From Fibrobacteria bacterium AD312 (GTDB lineage Bacteria > Fibrobacterota > Fibrobacteria > Fibrobacterales > Fibrobacteraceae), in contig LIUM01000014.1 in the NCBI GenBank assembly GCA_001462345.1, positions 1-51,812 on the forward strand: a stretch of 51,812 nucleotides of DNA. The letters run 5' to 3'. Shown here piece after piece: positions 15,105 to 23,652 of the stretch (positions are counted from its first letter, which is position 1; the number at the start of each line of letters is the position of its first letter). Position numbers and translations under genes: made by a program. The notes under the pieces were generated by a model. The model was given only the letters and a program-made list of their open reading frames with translations, had not been told where the DNA came from and searched no databases.

Positions 15105-15602
15105 ATGAAAAAAAATCTTTTTTTTCTCTGCTTATTTTTTGTTTTACTTGGCCTTTTATCCTCTTGTGCAAAAAAAGAACTGCTTTTTGTTCCTTTAAAA
15201 ATCGAATGGTTTGAATATAAAGGCGATTTATCAAAAATAGATCCAAGTCTTGTTCCTGCACCTGCTGTTGAAAATGATTCTACAGAAAATATTTGTTTTA
15301 TTGCTATGACGAAGATGCTGATGGAAGATCCTCTAATCCAATTACGCGCAGATCAAGGCGCCACTTTTGATGTTCAGTATTATCGTTACCAATATAAAAA
15401 AGAGGTCTCCATTCGCTTTTTAGGGCGCTTAAGTGAACCAGAAAAGCAAGAAACGCTAGAAACAAAGCCTATCGTTATTCCTCTTTTTCCAAAAGAAGAC
15501 ATTGGTGCTTGGACCGCTCGTTGTAATCCTAAAGGACAAATCAAAGATTTTGCCTTTAATGGACAAAAAACAAAACGCCAACGCCCACTAAAAGGGAAAT
15601 AA
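15105..15602 (+). CDS. Lipoprotein of unknown function, next to the diguanylate cyclase
   Basis: A 165-residue lipoprotein with signal peptide and lipobox LSSC (Cys21). The mature part has alternating strands and a basic tail (KTKRQRPLKGK). No family recognised. It lies 9 bases downstream of the diguanylate cyclase gene, so it is almost certainly co-transcribed and might modulate the cyclase's external domain, although nothing in the sequence shows this directly. Confidence 0.75.
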   Translation: MKKNLFFLCLFFVLLGLLSSCAKKELLFVPLKIEWFEYKGDLSKIDPSLVPAPAVENDSTENICFIAMTKMLMEDPLIQLRADQGATFDVQYYRYQYKKEVSIRFLGRLSEPEKQETLETKPIVIPLFPKEDIGAWTARCNPKGQIKDFAFNGQKTKRQRPLKGK

Positions 15603-15696
15603 GGATATTTGTTCTTTATCACTTGTTGTAAAAAGGAACAACACGCATCTTCCGTAAAAGGTTCTCTACCTTCTCTTTTTGAGGTAATTTTATAGT

Positions 15697-16530
15697 GTGA
15701 AGACTATTTTTGAATATACAGATTACCGTGAGTGGTTACGAGATGCCTTTGAAGAATTCAAAAGGCAGAAGACCGTTATTTCCTGGCGTTATATGGCAAT
15801 GAAATTGAATGCGGACCCTGGAAATTTACTTCGTATTTCTCAAGGAAAAATTCATCTAGCAACCACAATGATTATTCCCATGGCCAAATTCTTTGGCTTA
15901 AATGACAAAGAAACAGCCTTTTGGACGGAGCTCGTATATTTCGGACGTGCCAAAACCGATAAAGAAGCTCTTTCCCACTATGAAAAAATGCAAGTCTTAA
16001 AAGGCATCCCACTAAAAAGACTTGAAAAGAAAGAACTCGAATTTTACAGACATTGGTACTATAATGCCATCAGATCCACTATTGGCATTTGCAATTTCAA
16101 AGATGATTATTTAGGTTTAGCAGAGGCCTGCACTCCTGTGATTACAGAAAAGCAAGCAAAAGAAGCGGTTATTCTTTTGAATGCTCTTAAAATGATCAAG
16201 CAGGATGAGGGTGGTTTTTGGCGTGTGACGGATACATTTGTTAGCACAGGCGGCAACTGGCGGTCTGAGGCTGTTACTTGTTTTCAAAAAGAAACTATCT
16301 CACTAGCTAAAGAATCTCTCGACAGGCATCACGCTTCTCTTAGGGATATTAGTACCGTGACGATGACTTTTAACATTGATGACATTTCTTTAATTCGAGA
16401 AAAAATTAAAGAATTTAGAACTGAACTTTTGAGACTCTCTCAAGAGGGCTCTAATGATAATGCCGTATTTCAACTCAATGTACAAATGTTCCCCTTAGCC
16501 ATAGTAAAGAAAATAAAGGAGAAGTCATGA
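15697..16530 (+). CDS. TIGR02147 family protein, copy A
   Basis: A 277-residue soluble protein of the TIGR02147 family, known mainly from Fibrobacter and relatives; its molecular role is not established. The N-terminal part (FEYTDYREWLRDAFEEFKRQ) and the segment YMAMKLNADPGNLLRISQGK look like a helix-turn-helix, which suggests a regulator. Near the C-terminus are the family motifs TGGNWRSEAV, ESLDRHHASLRDIST and FQLNVQMFPL. A GTG start at 15697 is used; GAGG lies 12 bases upstream, so the start is moderately sure. Its stop overlaps the start of the following lipoprotein (ATGA). Confidence 0.9.
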   Translation: MKTIFEYTDYREWLRDAFEEFKRQKTVISWRYMAMKLNADPGNLLRISQGKIHLATTMIIPMAKFFGLNDKETAFWTELVYFGRAKTDKEALSHYEKMQVLKGIPLKRLEKKELEFYRHWYYNAIRSTIGICNFKDDYLGLAEACTPVITEKQAKEAVILLNALKMIKQDEGGFWRVTDTFVSTGGNWRSEAVTCFQKETISLAKESLDRHHASLRDISTVTMTFNIDDISLIREKIKEFRTELLRLSQEGSNDNAVFQLNVQMFPLAIVKKIKEKS

Positions 16531-17666
16531 TGAAAAATCAATTGCTTCTACTTTTATCTACACTACTTTGGTTTTCTTGTTCTACACCAGAAGACCCTGT
16601 TTCTGGTGGTCCAGGAAGCGAAACTACAAATGGAATTGTGGCACAAATTTTTGATTCCAAAGGAAACCCTGCCGCTAAAGCTGGTGTTACTCTTCGTCAT
16701 GTAAATTACGCTCCTGATTCTGCTTCGCTTTTTGAAGAAGTGATTATTCCAGATTTATTCACTGACTCTCTTGGATTTGTTACAATCGACTCCATTGACG
16801 ATGGATCGTATCGAATTACCGTGGAACAAAATGGCGAGATGCTTTCTAGAGAAATTAAATTTAAGGATTCCCTTGATTTAGGGGAAATGCATTTGAAAAA
16901 AACAGGTTCCTTTAAAGGTTCTATTGCTCTACCTTCTAAATCCAAGTTTGGTTGGGTTGGTATTTATGGCCTTGATATTCTTGTAAAGACAGACTCTCTT
17001 GGTAATTTTGCTTTGCCTGAATTGCCTCCTGCTGATGACACTCTTTCTCTCTACATCCGAAACGAATCCTTTACAGATACTCTTCGAGAAAAAAATATTT
17101 TCATCAAACCCAATTCTGATGAAGTTGAATTCAAGGGTATGACGCTACAAGATTTTGAAAGAACTTCTTATGACTATTGGTACATCACTCCTGATACCAT
17201 CGGAGCCGTTCTTAATTCACCATCTTCATTCCCAGAAGGTATTGTCTATGATAGTACCAGAGAATCAAATGTGTTCCATGCTTCTTATCAAATGGGATTA
17301 GGTTGGTCTTGGGTTGTTATCGGCACATCTATAGAACAAGGGCCTCTTAACTTTTCTCAACTAGATTCCATTTCTTTTTGGGCAAAAGGAAATGGTCTTA
17401 TTAGAGTACAGCTTGAAAACTGGACCGTATTCAGCGAGCTTGAAGGGACTAATTTAAAGACCTATACTCCTTACAAATTGCTTACAGAAGACACCTGGGA
17501 ACATATTGTTATCAAGCCTGAAAATTTCTGTGAAATTGATGATGTATACACCGAATGTGACTCTTGGGAAACAACTAAAAGAAGTGTTCAACAAATTCAC
17601 TTTTTCCTGAATTCTGGATCGTCTATATACTTAGATGATATAACGCTTTATGGCATTAGATTCTAA
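16527..17666 (+). CDS. Lipoprotein with carboxypeptidase-regulatory-like and CBM11/CIA30-like domains, copy A
   Basis: A 379-residue surface lipoprotein: signal peptide with Cys18 (WFSC), a linker VSGGPGSETTN, then a beta-sandwich like the carboxypeptidase regulatory domain (about 30-130; VAQIFDSKGNPAAKAGVTLR), a second short sandwich, and a C-terminal galactose-binding-like domain (about 215-379) with LDSISFWAKGNGLIRVQLEN and YLDDITLYGIRF. It overlaps the TIGR02147 gene by 4 bases. The second module at 31.6-33.6 kb encodes a product of the same length, lipobox position and domain order. It likely binds polysaccharide at the cell surface. Confidence 0.85.
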   Translation: MMKNQLLLLLSTLLWFSCSTPEDPVSGGPGSETTNGIVAQIFDSKGNPAAKAGVTLRHVNYAPDSASLFEEVIIPDLFTDSLGFVTIDSIDDGSYRITVEQNGEMLSREIKFKDSLDLGEMHLKKTGSFKGSIALPSKSKFGWVGIYGLDILVKTDSLGNFALPELPPADDTLSLYIRNESFTDTLREKNIFIKPNSDEVEFKGMTLQDFERTSYDYWYITPDTIGAVLNSPSSFPEGIVYDSTRESNVFHASYQMGLGWSWVVIGTSIEQGPLNFSQLDSISFWAKGNGLIRVQLENWTVFSELEGTNLKTYTPYKLLTEDTWEHIVIKPENFCEIDDVYTECDSWETTKRSVQQIHFFLNSGSSIYLDDITLYGIRF

Positions 17667-17711
17667 AGATTTTTATTTTGAGATCCTCTGAAATTAAATA
17701 TCTTTAGTCTT

Positions 17712-18599
17712 ATGCAAAATTTGGAAAAAGAAACCGCTTTCGCCTCAAAATATTTATCTCAAATAGCAAAAAAAGCCGAGATAAAATTTAACGAGCACTT
17801 ACCTCCTTCTACAGACGTTCCTAAAAATCTTCATGAAGCCATGCGTTACTCCATGTTTGCTGGTGGTAAACGTCTTCGTCCAGGTCTCGCTTATGCAGCC
17901 TTTGAATTGTTTGGTGGTAAGGATGAGTCTATTTGGTATGCCACTAGTGCTCTTGAAATGCTCCACACATTCTCATTAATTCACGATGACCTTCCTTGTA
18001 TCGATAACGATGATTATAGACGAGGAAAAGAAACTGCCCATAAAAAATTTGGAGAAGGCACTGCCGTTTTAGCGGGCGACGCTCTATGCATTTTAGCGTT
18101 TGAACTAATTGCACAAACAGAAAAAAATAAACCCATTCAAACCTTAGCCAAAGCATTAGGTAGCTACGGGATGATTGGAGGTGAAATCACAGATATTGAG
18201 TGTGAAGGGAAAAAAGTTGATTTAGCAACAGTCGATTATATTCATTATCATAAAACTGCAGCCTTAATTGAAGCCTCTCTTATGATTGGCGCACAGATGG
18301 CTGACGCTTCAGAAAAAGATGTTTTAACTGTTCAGCGTTTTGGAAAAGCCATTGGGCTAGCCTTTCAAGTCGTAGATGATATTTTAGATATTGTATCCAC
18401 TACAGAAGAACTCGGTAAAGATGCTGGCTCTGATGAAGAAAAAGGGAAAGCAACATACCCTGCTGTGATTGGTCTTGAAGCCTCGCGTCAAAAAGCATTT
18501 GATCTTTATAAAGAAGCCATTGCTGTTTTAAAAGAATTACCTGGAGATACGAGTGTTCTTCAATCGATTGCTGCATTTATTATTACTAGGGTAAATTAA
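17712..18599 (+). CDS. ispA: Farnesyl/geranylgeranyl diphosphate synthase (short-chain polyprenyl synthase)
   Basis: Condenses isopentenyl diphosphate with allylic diphosphates. The 295-residue product has both aspartate-rich motifs: DDLPCIDNDDYRRGK and VVDDILD, plus GGKRLRPGLAYA at the IPP-binding region and KTAALIEAS. Length and motif spacing fit bacterial IspA-type synthases. The stop overlaps the dxs start by one base (TAATG), so both isoprenoid genes are co-expressed. Confidence 0.95.
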   Translation: MQNLEKETAFASKYLSQIAKKAEIKFNEHLPPSTDVPKNLHEAMRYSMFAGGKRLRPGLAYAAFELFGGKDESIWYATSALEMLHTFSLIHDDLPCIDNDDYRRGKETAHKKFGEGTAVLAGDALCILAFELIAQTEKNKPIQTLAKALGSYGMIGGEITDIECEGKKVDLATVDYIHYHKTAALIEASLMIGAQMADASEKDVLTVQRFGKAIGLAFQVVDDILDIVSTTEELGKDAGSDEEKGKATYPAVIGLEASRQKAFDLYKEAIAVLKELPGDTSVLQSIAAFIITRVN

Positions 18600-20467
18600 T
18601 GGTTTTAAAAGATATCCACTCTCCTAAAGACATTAAAGGTTGTTCTGTAGAAGAATTAAGTGAACTGGCAAAGCAAGTTCGTGAAAAAATTATCAGCCAG
18701 ATTGCAAAACATGGTGGACACTTAGCTTCTAGTCTTGGTGTCGTAGAATTAACCATTGCATTACATTATGTTTTCAATACTCCAGACGATATATTAGTTT
18801 GGGATGTCGGTCACCAAGCTTATGTTCATAAACTTTTAACTGGTCGATACGATCAATTTGAAACACTTCGTCAACAAGGTGGATTATCGGGTTTTCTAAA
18901 ACGATCAGAAAGTCCTTATGACGCCTTTGGTGCAGGTCACGCTTCCACATCCATTTCTGCTGCACTTGGTTTTGCTGTTGCTAGAAACCACCTTAAGAAA
19001 AAGCACAATGTCGTTGCCATTATTGGAGATGGTTCCATGACTGGTGGAATGGCTTTTGAAGCACTAAACAATGCTGGTATTTCTAATGAGAATATGACCA
19101 TTATTCTCAATGATAACAAGATGAGCATATCTCCCAATGTGGGAGGCGTATCCAAATACCTCAATAGAATTATTTCTGATCCTATCTATAATAAAGTACG
19201 TGTAGATGTAGATAAATTAATGTCTCGTTTGCCAGGCGTTTTAGGCTCTCGATTTAGAGATTTATTTCTTGCTACAGAAAATGCAGCTAAAAGTGCTTTG
19301 AAACCTGGTCGCTTCTTTGAAGATCTTGGAGTTCGCTATTTTGGGCCGATTGACGGGCATGATTTAAATGAAGTGATTCAAATCTTAGATCGCGTTAAAA
19401 ATTTCCCTGGCCCATGTTTAATTCATGTACTAACAGAGAAAGGACGGGGACTCGACCTTGCTGAAAAAAATCCATGCAAATGGCATGCCTCCGTTCCTTT
19501 TGATCCAGAAAGCGGACTTCCCTTAAACAAAAGCAATGCGAACAAATCTCTAACATCCATATTTGGAGAGACTCTTTTAGATCTTGTAAAAAAAGACAAT
19601 CGCATTCTTTGTATTACAGGAGCTATGGCTAGTGGCTGTGGCTTAAACATTGTAGAACAAGAATTGCCAAATCGTGTTATTGATGTTGGCATTGCAGAAG
19701 AACATGCAGTGACTTTTGCTGCAGGGCTTGCCTGTAACGGTATTATTCCTGTGGTAGCCATTTATTCTTCTTTTATGCAACGCGCTTATGATCAAATGAT
19801 TCATGATGTAGCGTTACAAAATCTTCATGTTGTTTTTATTCTTGATCGAGCTGGTTTAGTTGGTGCAGATGGCCCCACTCATCATGGTTCTTTTGATTTG
19901 TCTTTCTTAAGAACCATACCAAAAATGACGATTATGGCTCCCTCCGATGAAAATGAATTACGCGATATGGTAACAGCTGCAATCGATATGCCTGGCCCTG
20001 TCGCTATTCGCTATCCAAGAGGAAATGCCTTAGCCAGTGAATTAAATTCTGAAGTAAAAACAATTCCTATTGGTAAACCCGTAATCATAGAATCGGGTTC
20101 AGAGATATTACTTCTTGGAGCAGGATTTATGCTGCAAGAATTAAAGAAAACGGTTTCTATTTTACGAACTCAAGGAAAGAACCCCACTTTAGTTGATGCT
20201 CGTTTTATTAAACCTCTTGATGAAAACGCTTACGAAGAATTATTAAAAACGCATTCTATCGTCGTTACCTTAGAAGATAATACTCTTGTTGGTGGTTACG
20301 GTTCTGCGATTGCCGAACTCATGAGCGATAAAGGATACACTTCTCACAAAATACTTCGGTTTGGATTACCTGATGATTTTGTGGAACACGGCGATGTAAA
20401 CGATTTATATAAACAATTAAAAATAGACGGCGAATCCGTTGCACAAAAATTGATGGAAATATTATGA
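18599..20467 (+). CDS. dxs: 1-deoxy-D-xylulose-5-phosphate synthase
   Basis: First enzyme of the MEP isoprenoid pathway; condenses pyruvate and glyceraldehyde 3-phosphate with thiamine diphosphate. The 622-residue sequence shows the N-terminal GGHLASSLGVVELT and WDVGHQAYVHK, the ThDP-binding GDGSMTGGMAFEALNNAG, the family motif DRAGLVGADGPTHHG and a transketolase C-terminal domain. Length is as usual. It is coupled to ispA (1-base overlap) and to the methyltransferase gene (4-base ATGA overlap). Confidence 0.97.
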   Translation: MVLKDIHSPKDIKGCSVEELSELAKQVREKIISQIAKHGGHLASSLGVVELTIALHYVFNTPDDILVWDVGHQAYVHKLLTGRYDQFETLRQQGGLSGFLKRSESPYDAFGAGHASTSISAALGFAVARNHLKKKHNVVAIIGDGSMTGGMAFEALNNAGISNENMTIILNDNKMSISPNVGGVSKYLNRIISDPIYNKVRVDVDKLMSRLPGVLGSRFRDLFLATENAAKSALKPGRFFEDLGVRYFGPIDGHDLNEVIQILDRVKNFPGPCLIHVLTEKGRGLDLAEKNPCKWHASVPFDPESGLPLNKSNANKSLTSIFGETLLDLVKKDNRILCITGAMASGCGLNIVEQELPNRVIDVGIAEEHAVTFAAGLACNGIIPVVAIYSSFMQRAYDQMIHDVALQNLHVVFILDRAGLVGADGPTHHGSFDLSFLRTIPKMTIMAPSDENELRDMVTAAIDMPGPVAIRYPRGNALASELNSEVKTIPIGKPVIIESGSEILLLGAGFMLQELKKTVSILRTQGKNPTLVDARFIKPLDENAYEELLKTHSIVVTLEDNTLVGGYGSAIAELMSDKGYTSHKILRFGLPDDFVEHGDVNDLYKQLKIDGESVAQKLMEIL

Positions 20468-21978
20468 CTGACGAAAATAAACCAGCAAAAAGAATGGTGA
20501 AATCCACATTAAATCGCAAATTTGGCGTGAGTGAAAATGTGGCAGACAAAGGTTTCGGGAGACGTCCTGAAAGAGAAGATCGTTCTTTTGGTGAAAAACG
20601 TTCCTTTGGAGATCGCAAACCGTTCGGTGAAAAACGTTCTTTCGGAGATCGTAAACCTTTCGGTGAAGAACGGTCCTTTGGGGATCGTAAACCTTTCGGT
20701 GAAGAACGTTCCTTTGGGGGTCGCAAACCGTTCGGTGAAAAGCGTTCCTTTGGGGATCGTAAACCTTTCGGTGAAGAACGTTCCTTTGGGGATCGCAAAC
20801 CGTTCGGTGAAAAGCGTTCCTTTGGGGATCGTAAACCTTTCGGTGAAGAACGTTCCTTCGGAGATCGCAAACCGTTCGGTGAAAAGCGTTCCTTTGGGGA
20901 TCGCAAACCATTTGGTGAAAAACGTCCTTTTGGAGATCGTAAACCTTTCGGTGAAGAGCGTTCCTTTGGAGATCGCAAACCATTTGGTGAAAGACGCCCC
21001 TTTGGAGATAGCAAACCGTTCGGGAATGATCGCCCTTTCGGAGACCGAGGACGTCGTCCTTCGTCTCGTCCATACGAAGTATGGCAAGATAATCAAACAG
21101 AACCACAAGAACCTATTTATAGACAAAAGCCTGTTTCTGAAGAACCCGTTGTTTTTGAAAATGATGTTGAACTAGATGTAGCCACCATTGATGCAGAACC
21201 AACTACTCCACCATGGTTTAAAAAAATTCTTGCATTAACCACAGACAAAGGTAGAGAGCGCGAAGGGAAATTTTTAGCTGAAGGGATTCACGTTATTCAG
21301 GAGCTAATGAATCACCATGCCGATTTAATAGAATCTGTTTATTTTGTTGAAGATTTTAAAGATGAAAATCTTATCAATGAGATCAAAGCCAAAGAAATTA
21401 GAACTCATGATTTACCTGCCGATTTAATGAAAAAGCTTTCCACAACGGTGACTACTCAAGGCATTCTCGCCATTTGCCGCATTGCAAGTACTAAGCCTGA
21501 TTACGATAAAAGCCGTAGTGTTTTAACTCTCGTGGACGCCATTCAAGATCCAGGAAATTTGGGTGCATTATTCCGTACGAGTCTTGGATTTAACTCCTCT
21601 GGAATGATTCTAGGAAAAGGAACCGTTAGCCCATTTAACTCAAAAGTAGTTCGTGGTTCTTCGGGTACTTTTCTAAGAGTTCCTTTTGAAGCGAATGTGG
21701 ATTTGATTGAGCAAATTAATTTCTTAAGACAAAAGGGCTATACTATCGTAGCAACGGATTTACATGCCAAGCAAACATTAAGCGATATCGTTCCACGAAA
21801 GCTTAAAAAAATCGCTTTCTTAGTTGGAAACGAAGGCGCTGGCACCAAATCCTACTTGATTGAAATTGCAGATGAATCTGTTCGTATCCCAATGAATAAC
21901 AATCTAGAATCGTTAAACGTCGCTGTAGCACACGGCATTCTTTCTTATGAAGTGGCTCAACTACAAAAGGATATGTAA
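20464..21978 (+). CDS. TrmH/SpoU-family RNA 2'-O-methyltransferase with repetitive N-terminal extension
   Basis: A 504-residue protein. Residues about 40-200 are a low-complexity array of the 12-residue unit RSFGDRKPFGEE, rich in Arg, Lys, Phe and Gly. The C-terminal half (about 245-504) is a SpoU methyltransferase: substrate-binding part (LTTDKGREREGKFLAEGIHV), motif 1 DAIQDPGNLGALFRTS, motif 2 FLVGNEGAG and motif 3 IPMNNNLESLNVAVA, which form the knotted SAM site. The target is probably 23S rRNA or tRNA ribose. The repetitive part is likely disordered and RNA-binding. The start overlaps dxs (ATGA). The target cannot be told from sequence. Confidence 0.92.
   Translation: MTDENKPAKRMVKSTLNRKFGVSENVADKGFGRRPEREDRSFGEKRSFGDRKPFGEKRSFGDRKPFGEERSFGDRKPFGEERSFGGRKPFGEKRSFGDRKPFGEERSFGDRKPFGEKRSFGDRKPFGEERSFGDRKPFGEKRSFGDRKPFGEKRPFGDRKPFGEERSFGDRKPFGERRPFGDSKPFGNDRPFGDRGRRPSSRPYEVWQDNQTEPQEPIYRQKPVSEEPVVFENDVELDVATIDAEPTTPPWFKKILALTTDKGREREGKFLAEGIHVIQELMNHHADLIESVYFVEDFKDENLINEIKAKEIRTHDLPADLMKKLSTTVTTQGILAICRIASTKPDYDKSRSVLTLVDAIQDPGNLGALFRTSLGFNSSGMILGKGTVSPFNSKVVRGSSGTFLRVPFEANVDLIEQINFLRQKGYTIVATDLHAKQTLSDIVPRKLKKIAFLVGNEGAGTKSYLIEIADESVRIPMNNNLESLNVAVAHGILSYEVAQLQKDM
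20581..21050 (+). repeat. In-frame tandem repeat, 36-bp unit (coding)
   Basis: About 12-13 degenerate copies of a 36-base unit encode RSFGDRKPFGEE-type segments inside the methyltransferase gene. The unit is a multiple of three and has no stop in any frame, so long spurious open frames appear on both strands here. Differences between copies are mostly synonymous or K/E and S/P swaps, which indicates selection on the protein. Confidence 0.95.
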
Positions 21979-21981
21979 AAA

Positions 21982-22848
21982 ATGAATTCTCAGAACTTCT
22001 CTAGTTTTTTAGAAAATCGTTTAGCCAAGAGCGGCAATCCTATTTGCATGGGAATGGATCCTGTTTTGGAATTAATCCCAATAGAAGGGACTCCTGAAGA
22101 AAAGATTAAACGATTCTATTTTGAAATTCTAGAAGAAGTTCTTCGTCGAGGAGTATCTCCTGCGGTTATCAAACCTAATAGTGCGTACTATGAATGCATT
22201 AGCATTGAAGCTTTAAGAGTTCTTCAAGAAATCATCAAGGCTTATCAAGCTGCAGGAATTCCATCCATTTTAGATGCGAAACGTGGAGACATTGGTAAAT
22301 CAAGTGCCGCTTATGCTCATGCTGCATTTAATGTGTTTGGCGCCGATGCCGTTACCGTTAGCCCTTGGATGGGTAGCGATTCTGTAGCCCCATTTTTACC
22401 AAAAGATGGAAACAAAGGCGTTTACGCTCTTTTAAGAACAAGCAATAAAGGGGCTGCTGACTTTCAGGATTTACCTATTAAAGAAGGGAGTACTGCTTTT
22501 TTTGCTGTGGCTAAAAAATTAATGGACTGGGATAATGGTAATTTAGGTGCTGTCGTTGGCGCCACTCACCCAGAAGAGCTTGAGTCCATTACTCGCTTTT
22601 TTGTGGAACACAATCACGAGATTCCGTTTCTAATTCCAGGTGTATCTATTCCAGGCGTCCCTGGAGGTCAAGGCGGCGACGCTAAGACCGTTTTGAAAGC
22701 GATTAATAATGGCGGTGGTAAAAGACATTTTCACGTTTTAAATAGTTCTAGCGGGCTGAATTTTGCCTGGCAAGCAAAAGGAACTCCAAATGCGTTCGCT
22801 ACTGCTTGTGTAGATGCATTAGAGAGGCTTGCTGATAGTTTAAGGTAA
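21982..22848 (+). CDS. pyrF: Orotidine 5'-phosphate decarboxylase (type 2)
   Basis: Last step of UMP synthesis. The 288-residue length and the motif DAKRGDIGKSSAAYAHAAF match the longer type 2 PyrF; other family stretches are CMGMDPVLELIP at the N-terminus, AVIKPNSAYYE, and LIPGVSIPGVPGGQGGD at the phosphate-binding loop. It starts 3 bases after the methyltransferase stop, in the same plus-strand run. Confidence 0.95.
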   Translation: MNSQNFSSFLENRLAKSGNPICMGMDPVLELIPIEGTPEEKIKRFYFEILEEVLRRGVSPAVIKPNSAYYECISIEALRVLQEIIKAYQAAGIPSILDAKRGDIGKSSAAYAHAAFNVFGADAVTVSPWMGSDSVAPFLPKDGNKGVYALLRTSNKGAADFQDLPIKEGSTAFFAVAKKLMDWDNGNLGAVVGATHPEELESITRFFVEHNHEIPFLIPGVSIPGVPGGQGGDAKTVLKAINNGGGKRHFHVLNSSSGLNFAWQAKGTPNAFATACVDALERLADSLR

Positions 22849-22869
22849 ATACATAGGAGAATTACTACT

Positions 22870-23652
22870 ATGCGTTTTATCATATCTATTCTTTGTTCTG
22901 TAATCATTATTACAATAGCGTTTCTTTTTTCTAAACCGCTACCAGATACTGGTTTAAATGAAAGCTTTTTACCTAAAGCAAATTATGTCCGTTATATTTC
23001 TGTAGGTCATGAAGTCACCGCTTCTGGGTTATTTTGGATAAGAGGGCTTATTGATTTAGGGGGAAGCTATTTAAGTGGCGAAGAGTACGCTTATTTAGGC
23101 CATGTTGGCGAATTATCTACACAACTAGATAGCCTATTTTATACGCCTTATTATTTTGTTGGAGGCGTAACCCCAATTAGCTCCAAAGACACTTCCGATT
23201 TTTCTGTGATGCGACGAGCTCATCGTGTATTCCCTGAAGATTGGCGTCTTGCTCTTTATTTTGCGATTCGACTAGCCAATGGCCCATTTAAGAATAATGC
23301 CGAAGCTGCTGAAGTGATGCGCCCCTATTCAACAAGTAGTGACACTTCTATGCCAGAATATATTCGCACCATTTATCGGACGTTTGAAATTGGCGCCATG
23401 CAAACGGAAATTGCAGTAAAAACGATTATAGAAGATTGTGTTAAACCTGAATACAAAGGATTCAAAAAAAGTTTTTACGGCAAAGCCATTCGTGTTTTAG
23501 GCTATAATCCTCTTGAATCACGCCCTGAAATAGAAGAAATTAAAAAAACTATCGATGGGGTCATTGAAATGAAAATGCACCCACAATATGCATACGAAAG
23601 GCTACTTCGATTAAAGAAAGAAACTGAAGAAGTTGAAGTTTCTAAGGAATAA
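22870..23652 (+). CDS. Membrane-anchored protein of unknown function, TPR-like
   Basis: A 260-residue protein with an N-terminal TM segment (about residues 3-20) and a helical domain outside the cytoplasm. Stretches such as VFPEDWRLALYFAIRLANGP, AAEVMRPYS and YAYERLLRLKKETEE resemble TPR-like repeats found in small membrane-anchored proteins of related phyla, but no clear repeat can be drawn. AGGAG precedes the ATG. It is the last gene of the ispA-dxs-pyrF run and overlaps the convergent TPR gene by 11 bases. Confidence 0.7.
   Translation: MRFIISILCSVIIITIAFLFSKPLPDTGLNESFLPKANYVRYISVGHEVTASGLFWIRGLIDLGGSYLSGEEYAYLGHVGELSTQLDSLFYTPYYFVGGVTPISSKDTSDFSVMRRAHRVFPEDWRLALYFAIRLANGPFKNNAEAAEVMRPYSTSSDTSMPEYIRTIYRTFEIGAMQTEIAVKTIIEDCVKPEYKGFKKSFYGKAIRVLGYNPLESRPEIEEIKKTIDGVIEMKMHPQYAYERLLRLKKETEEVEVSKE

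Noticed and set aside
20581-21050. Regular 36-bp repeats resembling a CRISPR array
   Set aside because: Units are directly adjacent without unique spacers and encode an in-frame protein repeat.
20319-21126. Long open frames on the minus strand and in a second plus frame
   Set aside because: They are produced by the 36-bp repeat, which has no stop in any frame; the methyltransferase frame has a domain and an ATGA overlap with dxs.
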